A stretch of 64,000 nucleotides of DNA from Citrobacter freundii (lineage in GTDB: Bacteria > Pseudomonadota > Gammaproteobacteria > Enterobacterales > Enterobacteriaceae). The notes below the pieces were generated by a model. The model ran no database searches and was not told where the DNA came from. It saw nothing but the letters and a program-made list of their open reading frames with translations. This document shows positions 31,361 through 41,038 of this stretch, piece by piece; position 1 is the stretch's first letter, and every line of letters starts with the position of its first letter. The position numbers were made by a program, and so were the translations under genes. The stretch covers positions 744,001 to 808,000 of the forward strand of contig NZ_CP099222.1 of the NCBI RefSeq assembly GCF_029717145.1, read 5' to 3'.

Positions 31361-32020
31361 TCAGATTTTTTCTTGGCGTAGCTGACCCGTTGCAAGGCGC
31401 ACTACGCGAGAAAAATGACGCTGCGTAAATGCAACGTCATGGCTGATCGCGACCACGCTAGTGCCTCGTGCGCGGCACACCGCGAGCCAGTTCTCAAATA
31501 TCGCCAGCCAGTGTGCGTCAAAATCCCGGCTCGGTTCATCAAGCAGGAGAAGGGCCGGTGCCATGGCTTCAAGGCTGGCGACGGCGACCATACGTCGTTG
31601 CGCGGTGTGCAGATCCAGCGGATGAGCGTCGGCGACGTCCGCTAACTGACATAACTGCAGGGCTGCTGCAGTACGTTGCGCAATCTCCGCGGCGGGACGC
31701 TTTTGCAGTCGCAATCCAAAGGCGACTTCCTCTGCGACCTTGCTGTGAAAAATTTGGTTTTCGGCTTCCTGAAACAATACGCCGAGCACCTTAGCTCTTT
31801 CGCGGTTTTTCAGTTGCGCAATCGACCTGTCACTCAAGGTTATCGTGCCAGATGAGGGGGGCAGAAGGCCCGCCATGATGCGCAGCAGCGTGGATTTTCC
31901 CGCGCCATTATCGCCCGTCAGCGCCAGCCATTCACCGGCGTTAAGATTAAGCGAGATGTTGTGCAGGCAGTTATAAGAGGCATTCGGCCAGCGATACGTC
32001 ACCTGGTTAAGCGTTAGCAT
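31361..32020 (-). CDS. ECF-type ABC transporter ATPase with atypical signature
   Basis: A 219-residue ABC ATPase, last gene of a minus-strand transporter operon. Walker A is GDNGAGKST (36-44), the Q-loop glutamine is at about 84, Walker B is LLLLDEP (157-163) and the switch histidine is in AISHD. The expected LSGGQ signature is replaced by LHTAQ (137-141), keeping only the first and last residues. In two-ATPase energy-coupling-factor transporters one of the two composite sites may be degenerate, so this subunit probably pairs with the upstream ATPase, whose signature is normal. It overlaps that gene by 7 bases. Substrate unknown. Confidence 0.88.
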   Translation of the reverse strand: MLTLNQVTYRWPNASYNCLHNISLNLNAGEWLALTGDNGAGKSTLLRIMAGLLPPSSGTITLSDRSIAQLKNRERAKVLGVLFQEAENQIFHSKVAEEVAFGLRLQKRPAAEIAQRTAAALQLCQLADVADAHPLDLHTAQRRMVAVASLEAMAPALLLLDEPSRDFDAHWLAIFENWLAVCRARGTSVVAISHDVAFTQRHFSRVVRLATGQLRQEKI

Positions 32021-32691
32021 TGTGGGGATAGCGCTCCGTCACGCAGTTGCCATGCCTGCTGACAATGGCTGATAAAAGGGGTGTGGTCTCGTTCGAAAAG
32101 CACAATCAACGCCTGTTGTTCCTGCGCCCATTGATGCAACCGATCCAGCAACATACTGGTGGCCTGCGCCGTCAGACGACTGAATGCTTCATCCAGAATC
32201 AATATTCTGGGTTGCATGGCTAGCGCGCTGGCAATGACCACCCGCTGTGTTTCTCCGCCGGAAAGCGTTCCTGGATGGCGATGGCGCAACGACTGGCATT
32301 CCGTCAGTGTGAGTGCCGCGTCAATTCGACGCATAATTTCAGCCTCCTGCAGGCAGAGGTTCTCCGGGCCGAATGCCACTTCTTCCTCCACGCTGAATGT
32401 GCAGCCAGAAAGCTGCAGATAAGGCGATTGCTGCACCAGTTGGATGGTACACGACTGCTCGACGAGTGACAGTTGTCCGACAGGATTTCCCAGCAACTTT
32501 CCTTTCCCTTCAATCTCTCCGGGAAGAAAATCGGGGTACCAGCCTGCCATCAGCTGTGCCAGCGTACTTTTTCCGCTGCCGTTATCACCGAAAATCGCCA
32601 CCATTCCGGGTTCTGCATAGTGGAAGTCAAAGCAGGCTGGTGGGCGCGTGGCGTGCGTCGGGAGATAGCGAAACTGCTCTAGCGTAACCAT
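32014..32691 (-). CDS. ECF-type ABC transporter ATPase
   Basis: A 225-residue ABC ATPase with Walker A GDNGSGKST (35-43), a canonical LSGGE signature (143-147) and Walker B ILILDEA (163-169). I start it at 32691 (MVTLEQFRYL) because this aligns the beginning of the ABC domain and overlaps the preceding permease by only 13 bases; the open frame extends 28 codons further. It overlaps the following ATPase gene by 7 bases, indicating tightly coupled expression of the pair. Confidence 0.9.
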   Translation of the reverse strand: MVTLEQFRYLPTHATRPPACFDFHYAEPGMVAIFGDNGSGKSTLAQLMAGWYPDFLPGEIEGKGKLLGNPVGQLSLVEQSCTIQLVQQSPYLQLSGCTFSVEEEVAFGPENLCLQEAEIMRRIDAALTLTECQSLRHRHPGTLSGGETQRVVIASALAMQPRILILDEAFSRLTAQATSMLLDRLHQWAQEQQALIVLFERDHTPFISHCQQAWQLRDGALSPQC

Positions 32692-33386
32692 ATCCACACT
32701 CCTGTTTCGACCAGCATGGCGAGTACCATCGTGTAGCGGGCAATGCGTTGTAAGGTGCTGTCCTCCGGTGCCCATAACGTTGTGCGTTTGCGATGCAAAC
32801 GAAAGGCCCGCATGTCCAGTGCCGCTCCGCGAACCACCAGATCGTTAAGCGCATTATGCGTGAGTGGCACGATCAGCGCCGGCGTGGCGCGCAGCCGTTG
32901 ATACCAGTGCTCGTCCAACGGCACGCCGCGCGCGCGCTGGGCTTCGTGAATAATCGCCAACTGGCGTTTGAGTTGCTCAACAACCAGCAGCGGGCCTGCA
33001 AACAGGTAGGCAACGCCGGGTGGCAGGCGGGAGGCAAACAGGGCGCGAATAAACCGCGATACCGGCACGTACTGCATCCACAGCTGTGACGTTGACACAA
33101 TTGCCAGGATCCGCAACCACAGCGTGATGGCATCGGCCCACCGTTGTGGCGTGCGCGGTTGTCCGCTTATCCATTCGGTCAACCAGCCACCGTGGACCAG
33201 CCACAATCCAACGCCCAGGGGCACCATCAACCAGACGACATATTTCGCCCGGGGACGCGTGGCTGGCATACACAGTAAGAACAGGAACACGACCGTGCTG
33301 TAAACGGTAAGCGGTATTCCCGCGGGTAGCAGCAATGTGGAACATGCGGCCAGCGCCCACAGGGTTAACGAGGTAAACGGGTGCAT
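32679..33386 (-). CDS. ECF transporter transmembrane subunit (EcfT/CbiQ-like)
   Basis: A 235-residue membrane protein with several predicted helices in its N-terminal half and the cytoplasmic coupling region that defines EcfT proteins: an RARG motif at 151-154 and a second arginine motif DMRAF at 191-195. Such helices contact the two ATPases. Its ATG directly follows the stop of the S-component gene (TAAATG), so the two are probably translated together. Resembles the CbiQ family, but the substrate need not be cobalt. Confidence 0.88.
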   Translation of the reverse strand: MHPFTSLTLWALAACSTLLLPAGIPLTVYSTVVFLFLLCMPATRPRAKYVVWLMVPLGVGLWLVHGGWLTEWISGQPRTPQRWADAITLWLRILAIVSTSQLWMQYVPVSRFIRALFASRLPPGVAYLFAGPLLVVEQLKRQLAIIHEAQRARGVPLDEHWYQRLRATPALIVPLTHNALNDLVVRGAALDMRAFRLHRKRTTLWAPEDSTLQRIARYTMVLAMLVETGVWIWLR

Positions 33387-33965
33387 TTAGCGCACAGCAG
33401 ACATCGTTGGAAAATGACGTGTGGTGCGCAATGGAAGCTGGCGCAACAGTACCCAAACAATCACGGCGGTGAGAATTTTATCTACCAGATTGGCGCCAAT
33501 CACCGTGACAGCCACCGACTCAACCAGACCCTCGCCAACCGAGTGCATCCAGGCAACAAATAAATCAGCGCCGCTGCCGGTCACGCCGCCAAACAAGGTG
33601 GTGCGGATAGGCACGGCAACGACAGTGACGGCCAGGGTAATGATCACGCCGCTGATCACCACTTTCGGTAAGGTACGAAACCATCCTGCTTGTGCCAGCC
33701 ATCCTGCGACCAGCCCGATAACCATGGCTACCGGCGCGAAGGCGGCAGCGATCGGATCGGTGAGTAACCCCCACAGCAGGTTGGTGAGTAATCCCGTTAA
33801 CATTCCCACAATCGGGCCTAATAGCACCGCGCTGATAATGGTGCCGATGGAGTCGAGAAAAATAGGCAGTTTCACCATGCTGATGAGCTGTCCACCGACC
33901 ATATTGATGGCGATGGCAATAACAATCAGTACCAGTGACTGGCTGGAAAATTGGCGACGCGCCAT
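33387..33965 (-). CDS. Putative ECF transporter substrate-binding (S) component
   Basis: A 192-residue membrane protein with five to six predicted helices and a basic C-terminal tail. The LDSIGTIISAVLLGP segment and the glycine-rich helices resemble S-components of energy-coupling-factor transporters, and the position first in the transporter run supports that role. I do not recognise a vitamin-specific S family such as BioY, ThiT or RibU, so the ligand is unknown. It follows the PPC-domain gene by 24 bases. Confidence 0.8.
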   Translation of the reverse strand: MARRQFSSQSLVLIVIAIAINMVGGQLISMVKLPIFLDSIGTIISAVLLGPIVGMLTGLLTNLLWGLLTDPIAAAFAPVAMVIGLVAGWLAQAGWFRTLPKVVISGVIITLAVTVVAVPIRTTLFGGVTGSGADLFVAWMHSVGEGLVESVAVTVIGANLVDKILTAVIVWVLLRQLPLRTTRHFPTMSAVR

Positions 33966-33989
33966 AGAAAACCTCTTTAAAGTGAAGCG

Positions 33990-34415
33990 TTAACGGGATG
34001 TGATAACCAGTTCGTCATAGCCGGAAACGACACAAGGTTGGCGGCTAAACGCCAGCTCTGTGAGTTCGCCAATCACCAGTTCCAGCGTGGTGCGCACGGT
34101 ACAGCCCGGCATCATGTGGCCTCCCAACATCGCGCCCTGTGGGTCAGAAACCGCAAGATGCAGGTGCTCGCCGGTCAGTTCCAGCGTGCCGTTCAGGGAG
34201 ATAATTTCCCAGGTGCCGGTGAGCAATGTGGTTTCTTCCTGACCCGCGAAGCGTAAGGCAACGTGGGTTAAACTTCCGGTACAACCGGCAATCCAGGCGG
34301 CATGTAATTGATGCTGTTGGATAAAATCGTGCAGTCGGGAAAAGACTTCCTGGCCAGGGAGTAAACGCAGCGCATGAAAGCGAGCTGCAGAGGCGTGAGG
34401 AGAGTATGTGACCAT
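33990..34415 (-). CDS. PPC-domain (DUF296) protein
   Basis: A 141-residue single-domain protein of the PPC/PD1-like family. The family motif appears as GEHLHLAVSDPQG...GGHMMPG, with His84, His86 and His100 as probable metal ligands. In plants the domain occurs in AT-hook proteins; bacterial members have no settled function and the usual label 'DNA-binding' is not supported here by any AT-hook. As the first gene of the ECF operon it may sense or process the imported compound. The ATG at 34415 is preceded by a GGAG inside a short palindrome. Confidence 0.88.
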   Translation of the reverse strand: MVTYSPHASAARFHALRLLPGQEVFSRLHDFIQQHQLHAAWIAGCTGSLTHVALRFAGQEETTLLTGTWEIISLNGTLELTGEHLHLAVSDPQGAMLGGHMMPGCTVRTTLELVIGELTELAFSRQPCVVSGYDELVITSR

Positions 34416-34427
34416 AGGTTGAGGGAC

Positions 34428-34440
34428 TCCGAGACTCGGA
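34428..34440. promoter_or_regulatory. Palindrome overlapping the PPC gene ribosome-binding site
   Basis: TCCGAG-A-CTCGGA is a perfect inverted repeat 12 bases ahead of the PPC-gene ATG and includes its GGAG on the minus strand. It could be an operator or a small RNA hairpin that hides the ribosome-binding site. Confidence 0.45.
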
Positions 34441-34580
34441 CGTAGCGCTGATAATATAGACGCTGGCTAGGGTGCTTTCTGATATAAATCAGGATTTGTG
34501 ACACGGCAACGAAATAATCTTGCTACGCTTATTCGCAATTCTGGAATATGGAATAAATTTAGCGGGGCAGAGCGTTAAAA

Positions 34581-34596
34581 TGTGATGTAAGTCAGA
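34581..34596. promoter_or_regulatory. CRP site upstream of epd
   Basis: TGTGA-N6-TCAGA differs from the CRP consensus at one base. E. coli epd-pgk has reported CRP control. The site lies between the divergent ECF operon and epd and could affect both. Confidence 0.65.
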
Positions 34597-34653
34597 TAAC
34601 GGTGTTCTGTTGCTGGACAATCATTCCTTTTATTCCTTGTTTCGCTTATTCTA

Positions 34654-34669
34654 GCTGAAGCGTTTCAGT
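34654..34669. promoter_or_regulatory. Cra (FruR) operator upstream of epd
   Basis: GCTGAAGCGTTTCAGT contains the palindromic TGAAGCGTTTCA, a close match to the Cra consensus TGAAWCGNTTCA. Cra represses lower glycolysis genes, in keeping with epd-pgk-fbaA downstream. Confidence 0.78.
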
Positions 34670-34790
34670 CGATTAAATGTTCGACAATTAATCAAACAGT
34701 CGCAGTTTGCGACAGGTAAGGTTTCCCTGAGCGATTTGCTGCATTACTCTGTCAGCCACATCGTTTCTGAGAAATCCTTGCAGGAGACCT

Positions 34791-35810
34791 ATGACCGTAC
34801 GCGTAGCGATTAATGGTTTCGGTCGCATCGGGCGCAACGTGGTTCGTGCTTTGTATGAATCCGGGCGTCGGGCGGAAATCACCGTGGTGGCCATCAACGA
34901 ATTGGCGAGTGCTGAAGGCATGGCGCATTTGTTGAAATATGACACCAGCCATGGACGTTTTGCCTGGGATGTTCGCCAGGAACGCGACCAGCTCATTGTT
35001 GGCGACGACGCGATTCGCATTCTGCATGAGCGAACACTCGATGCGCTTCCGTGGCGCGAACTGGGTGTTGACGTCGTGCTGGACTGTACGGGGGTCTTCG
35101 GTAGCCGCGAACACGGCGAAGCGCATATTGCCGCAGGTGCAAAAAAAGTGCTCTTTTCACATCCTGGTAGTCACGACATCGACGCAACCGTTGTGTTTGG
35201 CGTTAATCAGGATCAGCTGCGCGCTGAACACCGGATCGTTTCCAACGCCTCCTGCACCACGAATTGCATTATTCCTGTTATTAAATTGTTGGATGATGCT
35301 TACGGCATCGAGTCCGGCACCGTTACGACGATCCACTCCGCGATGCACGATCAACAGGTTATTGATGCCTATCATCCCGACCTGCGTCGTACGCGAGCAG
35401 CCAGTCAGTCGATTATTCCCGTTGATACCAAACTGGCGGCGGGGATCACACGAATTTTTCCACAATTTAACGATCGTTTTGAAGCGATTGCGGTGCGTGT
35501 ACCGACCATAAATGTGACGGCGATCGACTTAAGCGTGACGGTGAAAAAACCAGTAAAAGCGAGTGAAGTCAACCAGTTGCTGCAAAAAGCAGCACAAGGT
35601 GCATTTCATGGTATAGTTGACTATACGGAATTACCGTTGGTCTCTGTAGATTTTAACCACGACCCGCACAGCGCCATCGTTGATGGTACGCAAACGCGCG
35701 TAAGTGGTGCTCACCTGATCAAAACATTGGTCTGGTGCGATAATGAATGGGGCTTTGCTAACCGCATGCTCGACACAACGTTAGCGATGGCTGCTATTGG
35801 TTTCAGGTAA
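34791..35810 (+). CDS. epd: D-erythrose-4-phosphate dehydrogenase
   Basis: NAD-dependent oxidation of erythrose 4-phosphate to 4-phosphoerythronate, the first step toward pyridoxal phosphate. The 339-residue protein is a GAPDH homologue with the NAD motif NGFGRIGR at the start and the catalytic Cys155 in SNASCTTNC; His of the pair lies in the TTIHSAM segment. It heads the epd-pgk-fbaA cluster, 48 bases before pgk. Confidence 0.98.
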   Translation: MTVRVAINGFGRIGRNVVRALYESGRRAEITVVAINELASAEGMAHLLKYDTSHGRFAWDVRQERDQLIVGDDAIRILHERTLDALPWRELGVDVVLDCTGVFGSREHGEAHIAAGAKKVLFSHPGSHDIDATVVFGVNQDQLRAEHRIVSNASCTTNCIIPVIKLLDDAYGIESGTVTTIHSAMHDQQVIDAYHPDLRRTRAASQSIIPVDTKLAAGITRIFPQFNDRFEAIAVRVPTINVTAIDLSVTVKKPVKASEVNQLLQKAAQGAFHGIVDYTELPLVSVDFNHDPHSAIVDGTQTRVSGAHLIKTLVWCDNEWGFANRMLDTTLAMAAIGFR

Positions 35811-35858
35811 GGCGCGTGAGCGCTTGCAAAACTTTAAGAATCAACGAGAGGATTCACC

Positions 35859-37022
35859 ATGTCTGTAATTAAGATGACCGATCTGGATCTTGCTGGTAAA
35901 CGTGTTTTTATCCGTGCGGATCTGAACGTACCAGTTAAAGAAGGGAAAGTAACCAGCGATGCGCGTATCCGTGCGTCTCTGCCGACCATCGAACTGGCCC
36001 TGAAACAGGGTGCAAAAGTGATGGTAACTTCCCACCTGGGTCGTCCTACCGAAGGCGAGTACAACGAAGAATTCTCTCTGCTGCCGGTTGTTAACTACCT
36101 GAAAGACAAACTGTCTAACCCGGTTCGTCTGGTAAAAGATTACCTCGACGGCGTTGACGTTGCAGCCGGTGAACTGGTGGTTCTGGAAAACGTTCGCTTT
36201 AACAAAGGCGAGAAGAAAGACGACGAAGCACTGTCTAAAAAATACGCTGCACTGTGCGATGTATTCGTCATGGATGCTTTCGGTACGGCTCACCGTGCGC
36301 AGGCTTCTACTCACGGTATCGCGAAATTCGCTGACGTTGCTTGCGCGGGTCCGCTGCTGGCCGCTGAGCTGGACGCACTGGGTAAAGCTCTGAAAGAACC
36401 GGCTCGTCCGATGGTTGCTATCGTTGGTGGTTCTAAAGTTTCTACCAAACTGACCGTTCTGGACTCTCTGTCTAAAATTGCTGACCAGCTGATCGTCGGC
36501 GGTGGTATCGCCAACACCTTCGTTGCCGCGCAAGGCCACAACGTGGGTAAATCCCTGTACGAAGCAGACCTGGTTGATGAAGCCAAGCGCCTGCTGACTC
36601 TCTGCGACATCCCGGTGCCGGCTGACGTTCGCGTAGCAACTGAGTTCTCTGAAACTGCGCCTGCAACGCTGAAATCTGTTAACGACGTGAAAGAAGACGA
36701 GCAGATCCTGGATATCGGTGACGCATCTGCACAGCAGCTGGCTGAGATCCTGAAGAATGCAAAAACCATTCTGTGGAACGGCCCGGTTGGCGTGTTTGAA
36801 TTCCCGAACTTCCGCAAAGGGACTGAAATCGTGGCTAACGCCATTGCCGACAGCGAAGCATTCTCTATCGCTGGCGGCGGCGACACCCTGGCGGCTATCG
36901 ACCTGTTCGGCATCGCTGACAAAATCTCCTACATCTCCACTGGTGGCGGCGCATTCCTCGAGTTCGTGGAAGGCAAAGTTCTGCCAGCAGTAGCCATGCT
37001 CGAAGAGCGTGCTAAGAAGTAA
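35859..37022 (+). CDS. pgk: Phosphoglycerate kinase
   Basis: Reversible phosphate transfer between 1,3-bisphosphoglycerate and ADP in glycolysis. The 387-residue protein has the N-terminal substrate segment RADLNVPV, the hinge region and the C-terminal nucleotide domain with GGGDTLAA and [10 protein letters not shown]. Codon use is strongly biased to optimal codons, as expected for a highly expressed gene. Followed by an intercistronic hairpin and fbaA. Confidence 0.99.
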   Translation: MSVIKMTDLDLAGKRVFIRADLNVPVKEGKVTSDARIRASLPTIELALKQGAKVMVTSHLGRPTEGEYNEEFSLLPVVNYLKDKLSNPVRLVKDYLDGVDVAAGELVVLENVRFNKGEKKDDEALSKKYAALCDVFVMDAFGTAHRAQASTHGIAKFADVACAGPLLAAELDALGKALKEPARPMVAIVGGSKVSTKLTVLDSLSKIADQLIVGGGIANTFVAAQGHNVGKSLYEADLVDEAKRLLTLCDIPVPADVRVATEFSETAPATLKSVNDVKEDEQILDIGDASAQQLAEILKNAKTILWNGPVGVFEFPNFRKGTEIVANAIADSEAFSIAGGGDTLAAIDLFGIADKISYISTGGGAFLEFVEGKVLPAVAMLEERAKK

Positions 37023-37029
37023 TTCAGTT

Positions 37030-37054
37030 CAGGCGGGGTGACCCGCCTGTTTTT
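37030..37054 (+). terminator. Intercistronic terminator-like hairpin, pgk-fbaA
   Basis: CAGGCGGG-GTGA-CCCGCCTG with five T. Placed between two genes of one functional cluster, it may set the ratio of pgk to fbaA transcripts or mark a separate fbaA promoter. Confidence 0.8.
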
Positions 37055-37119
37055 CAGCGCGCTTAAACGCTCGCGAACCTTCTTCAACGGTCGAAGATAC
37101 AGATACAGGACTACGTAAC

Positions 37120-38199
37120 ATGTCTAAAATTTTTGATTTCGTAAAACCGGGCGTCATCACTGGCGACGACGTACAGAAAGTTTTCCAGGTAGCAAAAGAA
37201 AACAACTTTGCACTGCCAGCTGTTAACTGCGTCGGTACCGACTCCATTAACGCCGTTCTGGAAACCGCTGCAAAAGTTAAAGCACCGGTAATCGTTCAGT
37301 TCTCCAACGGTGGCGCTGCATTCATCGCGGGTAAAGGCGTGAAGTCTGACGTTCCTCAGGGCGCGGCAATCCTTGGTGCTATCTCTGGTGCGCATCACGT
37401 TCACCAGATGGCTGAACACTACGGTGTTCCGGTTATCCTGCACACTGACCACTGCGCGAAGAAACTGCTGCCGTGGATCGACGGTCTGTTGGACGCGGGT
37501 GAAAAACACTTCGCAGCAACCGGCAAACCGCTGTTCTCTTCTCACATGATCGACCTGTCTGAAGAGTCTCTGGAAGAGAACATCGAAATCTGCTCCAAAT
37601 ACCTGGCGCGCATGTCCAAAATGGACATGACTCTGGAAATCGAACTGGGTTGCACCGGTGGCGAAGAAGACGGCGTGGACAACAGCCACATGGACGCTTC
37701 TGCACTGTACACCCAGCCAGAAGACGTTGATTACGCGTTCACCGAGCTGAGCAAAATCAGCCCGCGTTTCACTATCGCGGCATCCTTCGGTAACGTACAC
37801 GGCGTGTACAAACCAGGTAACGTGGTTCTGACCCCGACTATCCTGCGTGACTCTCAGGACTATGTTTCTAAGAAACATAACCTGCCGCACAACAGCCTGA
37901 ACTTCGTCTTCCACGGCGGTTCCGGTTCTACTGCTCAGGAAATCAAAGACTCCGTAAGCTACGGCGTAGTGAAAATGAACATCGATACCGATACCCAATG
38001 GGCGACCTGGGAAGGTGTTCTGAACTACTACAAAGCAAACGAAGCTTACCTGCAGGGTCAGTTGGGTAACCCGAAAGGCGAAGATCAGCCGAACAAGAAA
38101 TACTACGATCCGCGCGTATGGCTGCGTGCTGGTCAGGCAACCATGATCACCCGTCTGGAACAGGCTTTCAAAGAACTGAACGCGGTTGATGTTCTGTAA
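37120..38199 (+). CDS. fbaA: Fructose-bisphosphate aldolase, class II
   Basis: Zinc-dependent cleavage of fructose 1,6-bisphosphate to the two triose phosphates. The 359-residue protein has the HTDHC motif (Asp110 catalytic and His111 zinc-binding when Met is counted as residue 1), the ELGCTGGEEDGVD segment and the GGSGS phosphate loop near residue 265. Optimal codon use is strong. A terminator follows directly. Confidence 0.99.
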   Translation: MSKIFDFVKPGVITGDDVQKVFQVAKENNFALPAVNCVGTDSINAVLETAAKVKAPVIVQFSNGGAAFIAGKGVKSDVPQGAAILGAISGAHHVHQMAEHYGVPVILHTDHCAKKLLPWIDGLLDAGEKHFAATGKPLFSSHMIDLSEESLEENIEICSKYLARMSKMDMTLEIELGCTGGEEDGVDNSHMDASALYTQPEDVDYAFTELSKISPRFTIAASFGNVHGVYKPGNVVLTPTILRDSQDYVSKKHNLPHNSLNFVFHGGSGSTAQEIKDSVSYGVVKMNIDTDTQWATWEGVLNYYKANEAYLQGQLGNPKGEDQPNKKYYDPRVWLRAGQATMITRLEQAFKELNAVDVL

Positions 38200-38223
38200 T
38201 TTACGCCGTTCAACATGACATCA

Positions 38224-38247
38224 GGCCCGCAAATGCGGGCCTTTTTT
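38224..38247 (+). terminator. Terminator after fbaA
   Basis: GGCCCGC-AAAT-GCGGGCC followed by six T. Confidence 0.93.
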
Positions 38248-38390
38248 ATTGTCATTTCTCGCGGTAGTCGACAGAGAATTATGTGATCTATTTGGCAAAA
38301 ATGGCGTTTATTGTTTACCCTTGTCAAATTGCCCGTCCCGGTGGGGCGGCTTTCTTTCTCCCGTTTGGGTAAGCAAAAAAGGAATAGTGA

Positions 38391-39251
<861 letters not shown>

Positions 39252-39256
39252 TCGCG

Positions 39257-39330
39257 AGCCCGGTGGCGCTACCGCTTACCGGGCCTACAAAACCTGTAGG
39301 CCGGATAAGGCATCAGCCGCCATCCGGCGT
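39257..39330. repeat. BIME between mscS and argO
   Basis: A GCCCGGTGGCGC...TTACCGGGCC palindrome and a second GTAGGCCGGATAAGGC...GCCATCCGGCG palindrome. Confidence 0.85.
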
Positions 39331-39441
39331 TTTCCCTCCGGGTATTAATTCCTCTTATACCTGATTAATATTATCAATTTCCGCTAATGATTATCCCGCG
39401 TTATAGTCTGCGCTTAAGAGAAACAGTTCGGGATATTCAAC

Positions 39442-40077
39442 GTGTTATCATATTATTTTCAAGGGCTTGCGCTTGGCGCAGCGATGATACTTCCGCTCGG
39501 TCCGCAAAATGCTTTCGTGATGAATCAGGGTATTCGTCGCCAGTATCACATTATGATCGCCTTACTTTGTGCCATCAGCGATTTACTGCTGATCTGCGCG
39601 GGGATCTTTGGCGGCAGCGCCTTGCTGATGCAATCGCCATGGCTGATGGCGCTGGTAACCTGGGGCGGCGTGGCGTTCTTACTCTGGTACGGTTTCGGCG
39701 CGTTAAAAACGGCGATGAGCAGTAATCTGGAGCTGGCCAGTGCCGAGGTGATGAAGCAGGGGCGCTGGAAAATTATCGCTACGATGCTGGCGGTGACGTG
39801 GCTTAACCCGCATGTCTATCTCGATACCTTCGTGGTGCTGGGCAGTCTTGGCGGTCAACTGGACGTCGAGCCGAAGCGCTGGTTTGCTCTGGGTACTGTT
39901 AGCGCATCGTTCCTGTGGTTCTTTGGCCTGGCGCTGCTGGCGGCCTGGCTGGCGCCTCGTCTACGCACCGCCAAAGCACAACGAATCATCAATACGCTGG
40001 TGGGACTCGTGATGTGGTTTATTGCTTTTCAACTGGCAAAAGAAGGCGTTGCGCACGTAGATGCGCTGTTCAACTAA
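39442..40077 (+). CDS. argO: L-arginine exporter
   Basis: LysE-family inner-membrane exporter of arginine and canavanine. The 211-residue protein has six predicted helices and the LysE motif [14 protein letters not shown] near residue 18. It starts with GTG at 39442, as in E. coli. In relatives its transcription depends on ArgP, whose gene is about 8 kb away in this window, so regulator and target are linked on the chromosome. Confidence 0.97.
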   Translation: MLSYYFQGLALGAAMILPLGPQNAFVMNQGIRRQYHIMIALLCAISDLLLICAGIFGGSALLMQSPWLMALVTWGGVAFLLWYGFGALKTAMSSNLELASAEVMKQGRWKIIATMLAVTWLNPHVYLDTFVVLGSLGGQLDVEPKRWFALGTVSASFLWFFGLALLAAWLAPRLRTAKAQRIINTLVGLVMWFIAFQLAKEGVAHVDALFN

Positions 40078-40170
40078 GTGTTGTCTGATGGACAACAGGC
40101 TGAGATCCGCTAAGCTTGCCTGCATGCGCCCTGAGTTTCGGGGTAAATAATGAAACATGGAGGAACGACA

Positions 40171-40917
40171 GTGAAGTTCAAAATAATGGCCCTGGCGGCA
40201 TTAGTCGGATTCAGTGCACTCTCAGTACAGGCAAATGAATTGCCGAATGGACCGCACATCGTGACTTCCGGAACGGCAAGCGTGGACGCGACACCTGATA
40301 TTGCGACGCTGGCAATTGAAGTCAACGTGGCGGCAAAGGATGCGGCCTCAGCAAAGAAACAGGCTGACGAACGCGTCGCGCAATACCTTTCCTTCCTGGA
40401 ACAAAACCAGATAGCGAAAAAAGACATCAGCTCTGCAAGCCTGCGTACCCAGCCGGATTACGATTACCAGAATGGTAAAAGCGTACTCAAAGGCTATCGT
40501 GCGGTGCGCACCGTTGAGGTGACTCTGCGTCAACTGGACAAACTCAACGCGCTGCTGGATGGCGCGCTGAAAGCGGGTCTGAACGAGATTCGTTCAGTGT
40601 CGCTGGGTGTTGCCCAGCCGGATGCCTACAAAGATAAAGCGCGTAAAGCGGCCATTGATGATGCGATTCATCAGGCTGAACAACTGGCGGCGGGCTTTAA
40701 CAGCAAACTCGGCCCGGTTTACAGCGTGCGCTACCACGTGTCGAATTATCAGCCAAGCCCAATGGTACGGATGATGAAAGCCGACGCAGCGCCTGCAGCA
40801 TCGGCGCAGGAAACCTACGAGCAGCCGGTCATTCAGTTTGACGATCAGGTCGATGTGGTCTTCCAGATAGAGCCTGCGGCAAGTCAGCCAGCGACAACAC
40901 CTGCCAAAACGCAGTAA
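40171..40917 (+). CDS. yggE: SIMPL-domain periplasmic protein YggE
   Basis: A 248-residue protein with a signal peptide (MKFKIMALAALVGF... cleavage near VQA-NE) and one SIMPL domain (DUF541). Linked to oxidative stress tolerance in E. coli, mechanism unknown. I start it at a GTG (40171) preceded by GGAGG at 40159-40163; this keeps the signal peptide at the N-terminus and near the E. coli length, whereas the upstream ATG at 40150 would add seven residues and place the ribosome-binding site inside the gene. A terminator follows. Confidence 0.95.
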   Translation: MKFKIMALAALVGFSALSVQANELPNGPHIVTSGTASVDATPDIATLAIEVNVAAKDAASAKKQADERVAQYLSFLEQNQIAKKDISSASLRTQPDYDYQNGKSVLKGYRAVRTVEVTLRQLDKLNALLDGALKAGLNEIRSVSLGVAQPDAYKDKARKAAIDDAIHQAEQLAAGFNSKLGPVYSVRYHVSNYQPSPMVRMMKADAAPAASAQETYEQPVIQFDDQVDVVFQIEPAASQPATTPAKTQ

Positions 40918-40926
40918 TCTTTTCAG

Positions 40927-40951
40927 ACCCGGCTTTTCAGCCGGGTTTTTT
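40927..40951 (+). terminator. Terminator after yggE
   Basis: ACCCGGCT-TTTC-AGCCGGGT followed by T6. Confidence 0.92.
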
Positions 40952-41038
40952 ATGTGATCAACTGTAAAAATGCGACCGCGTCGTGCGTCTTTTTTGGGGC
41001 TGCATGAGGATATGCCATAGTGATTTTATGAGGTGACT

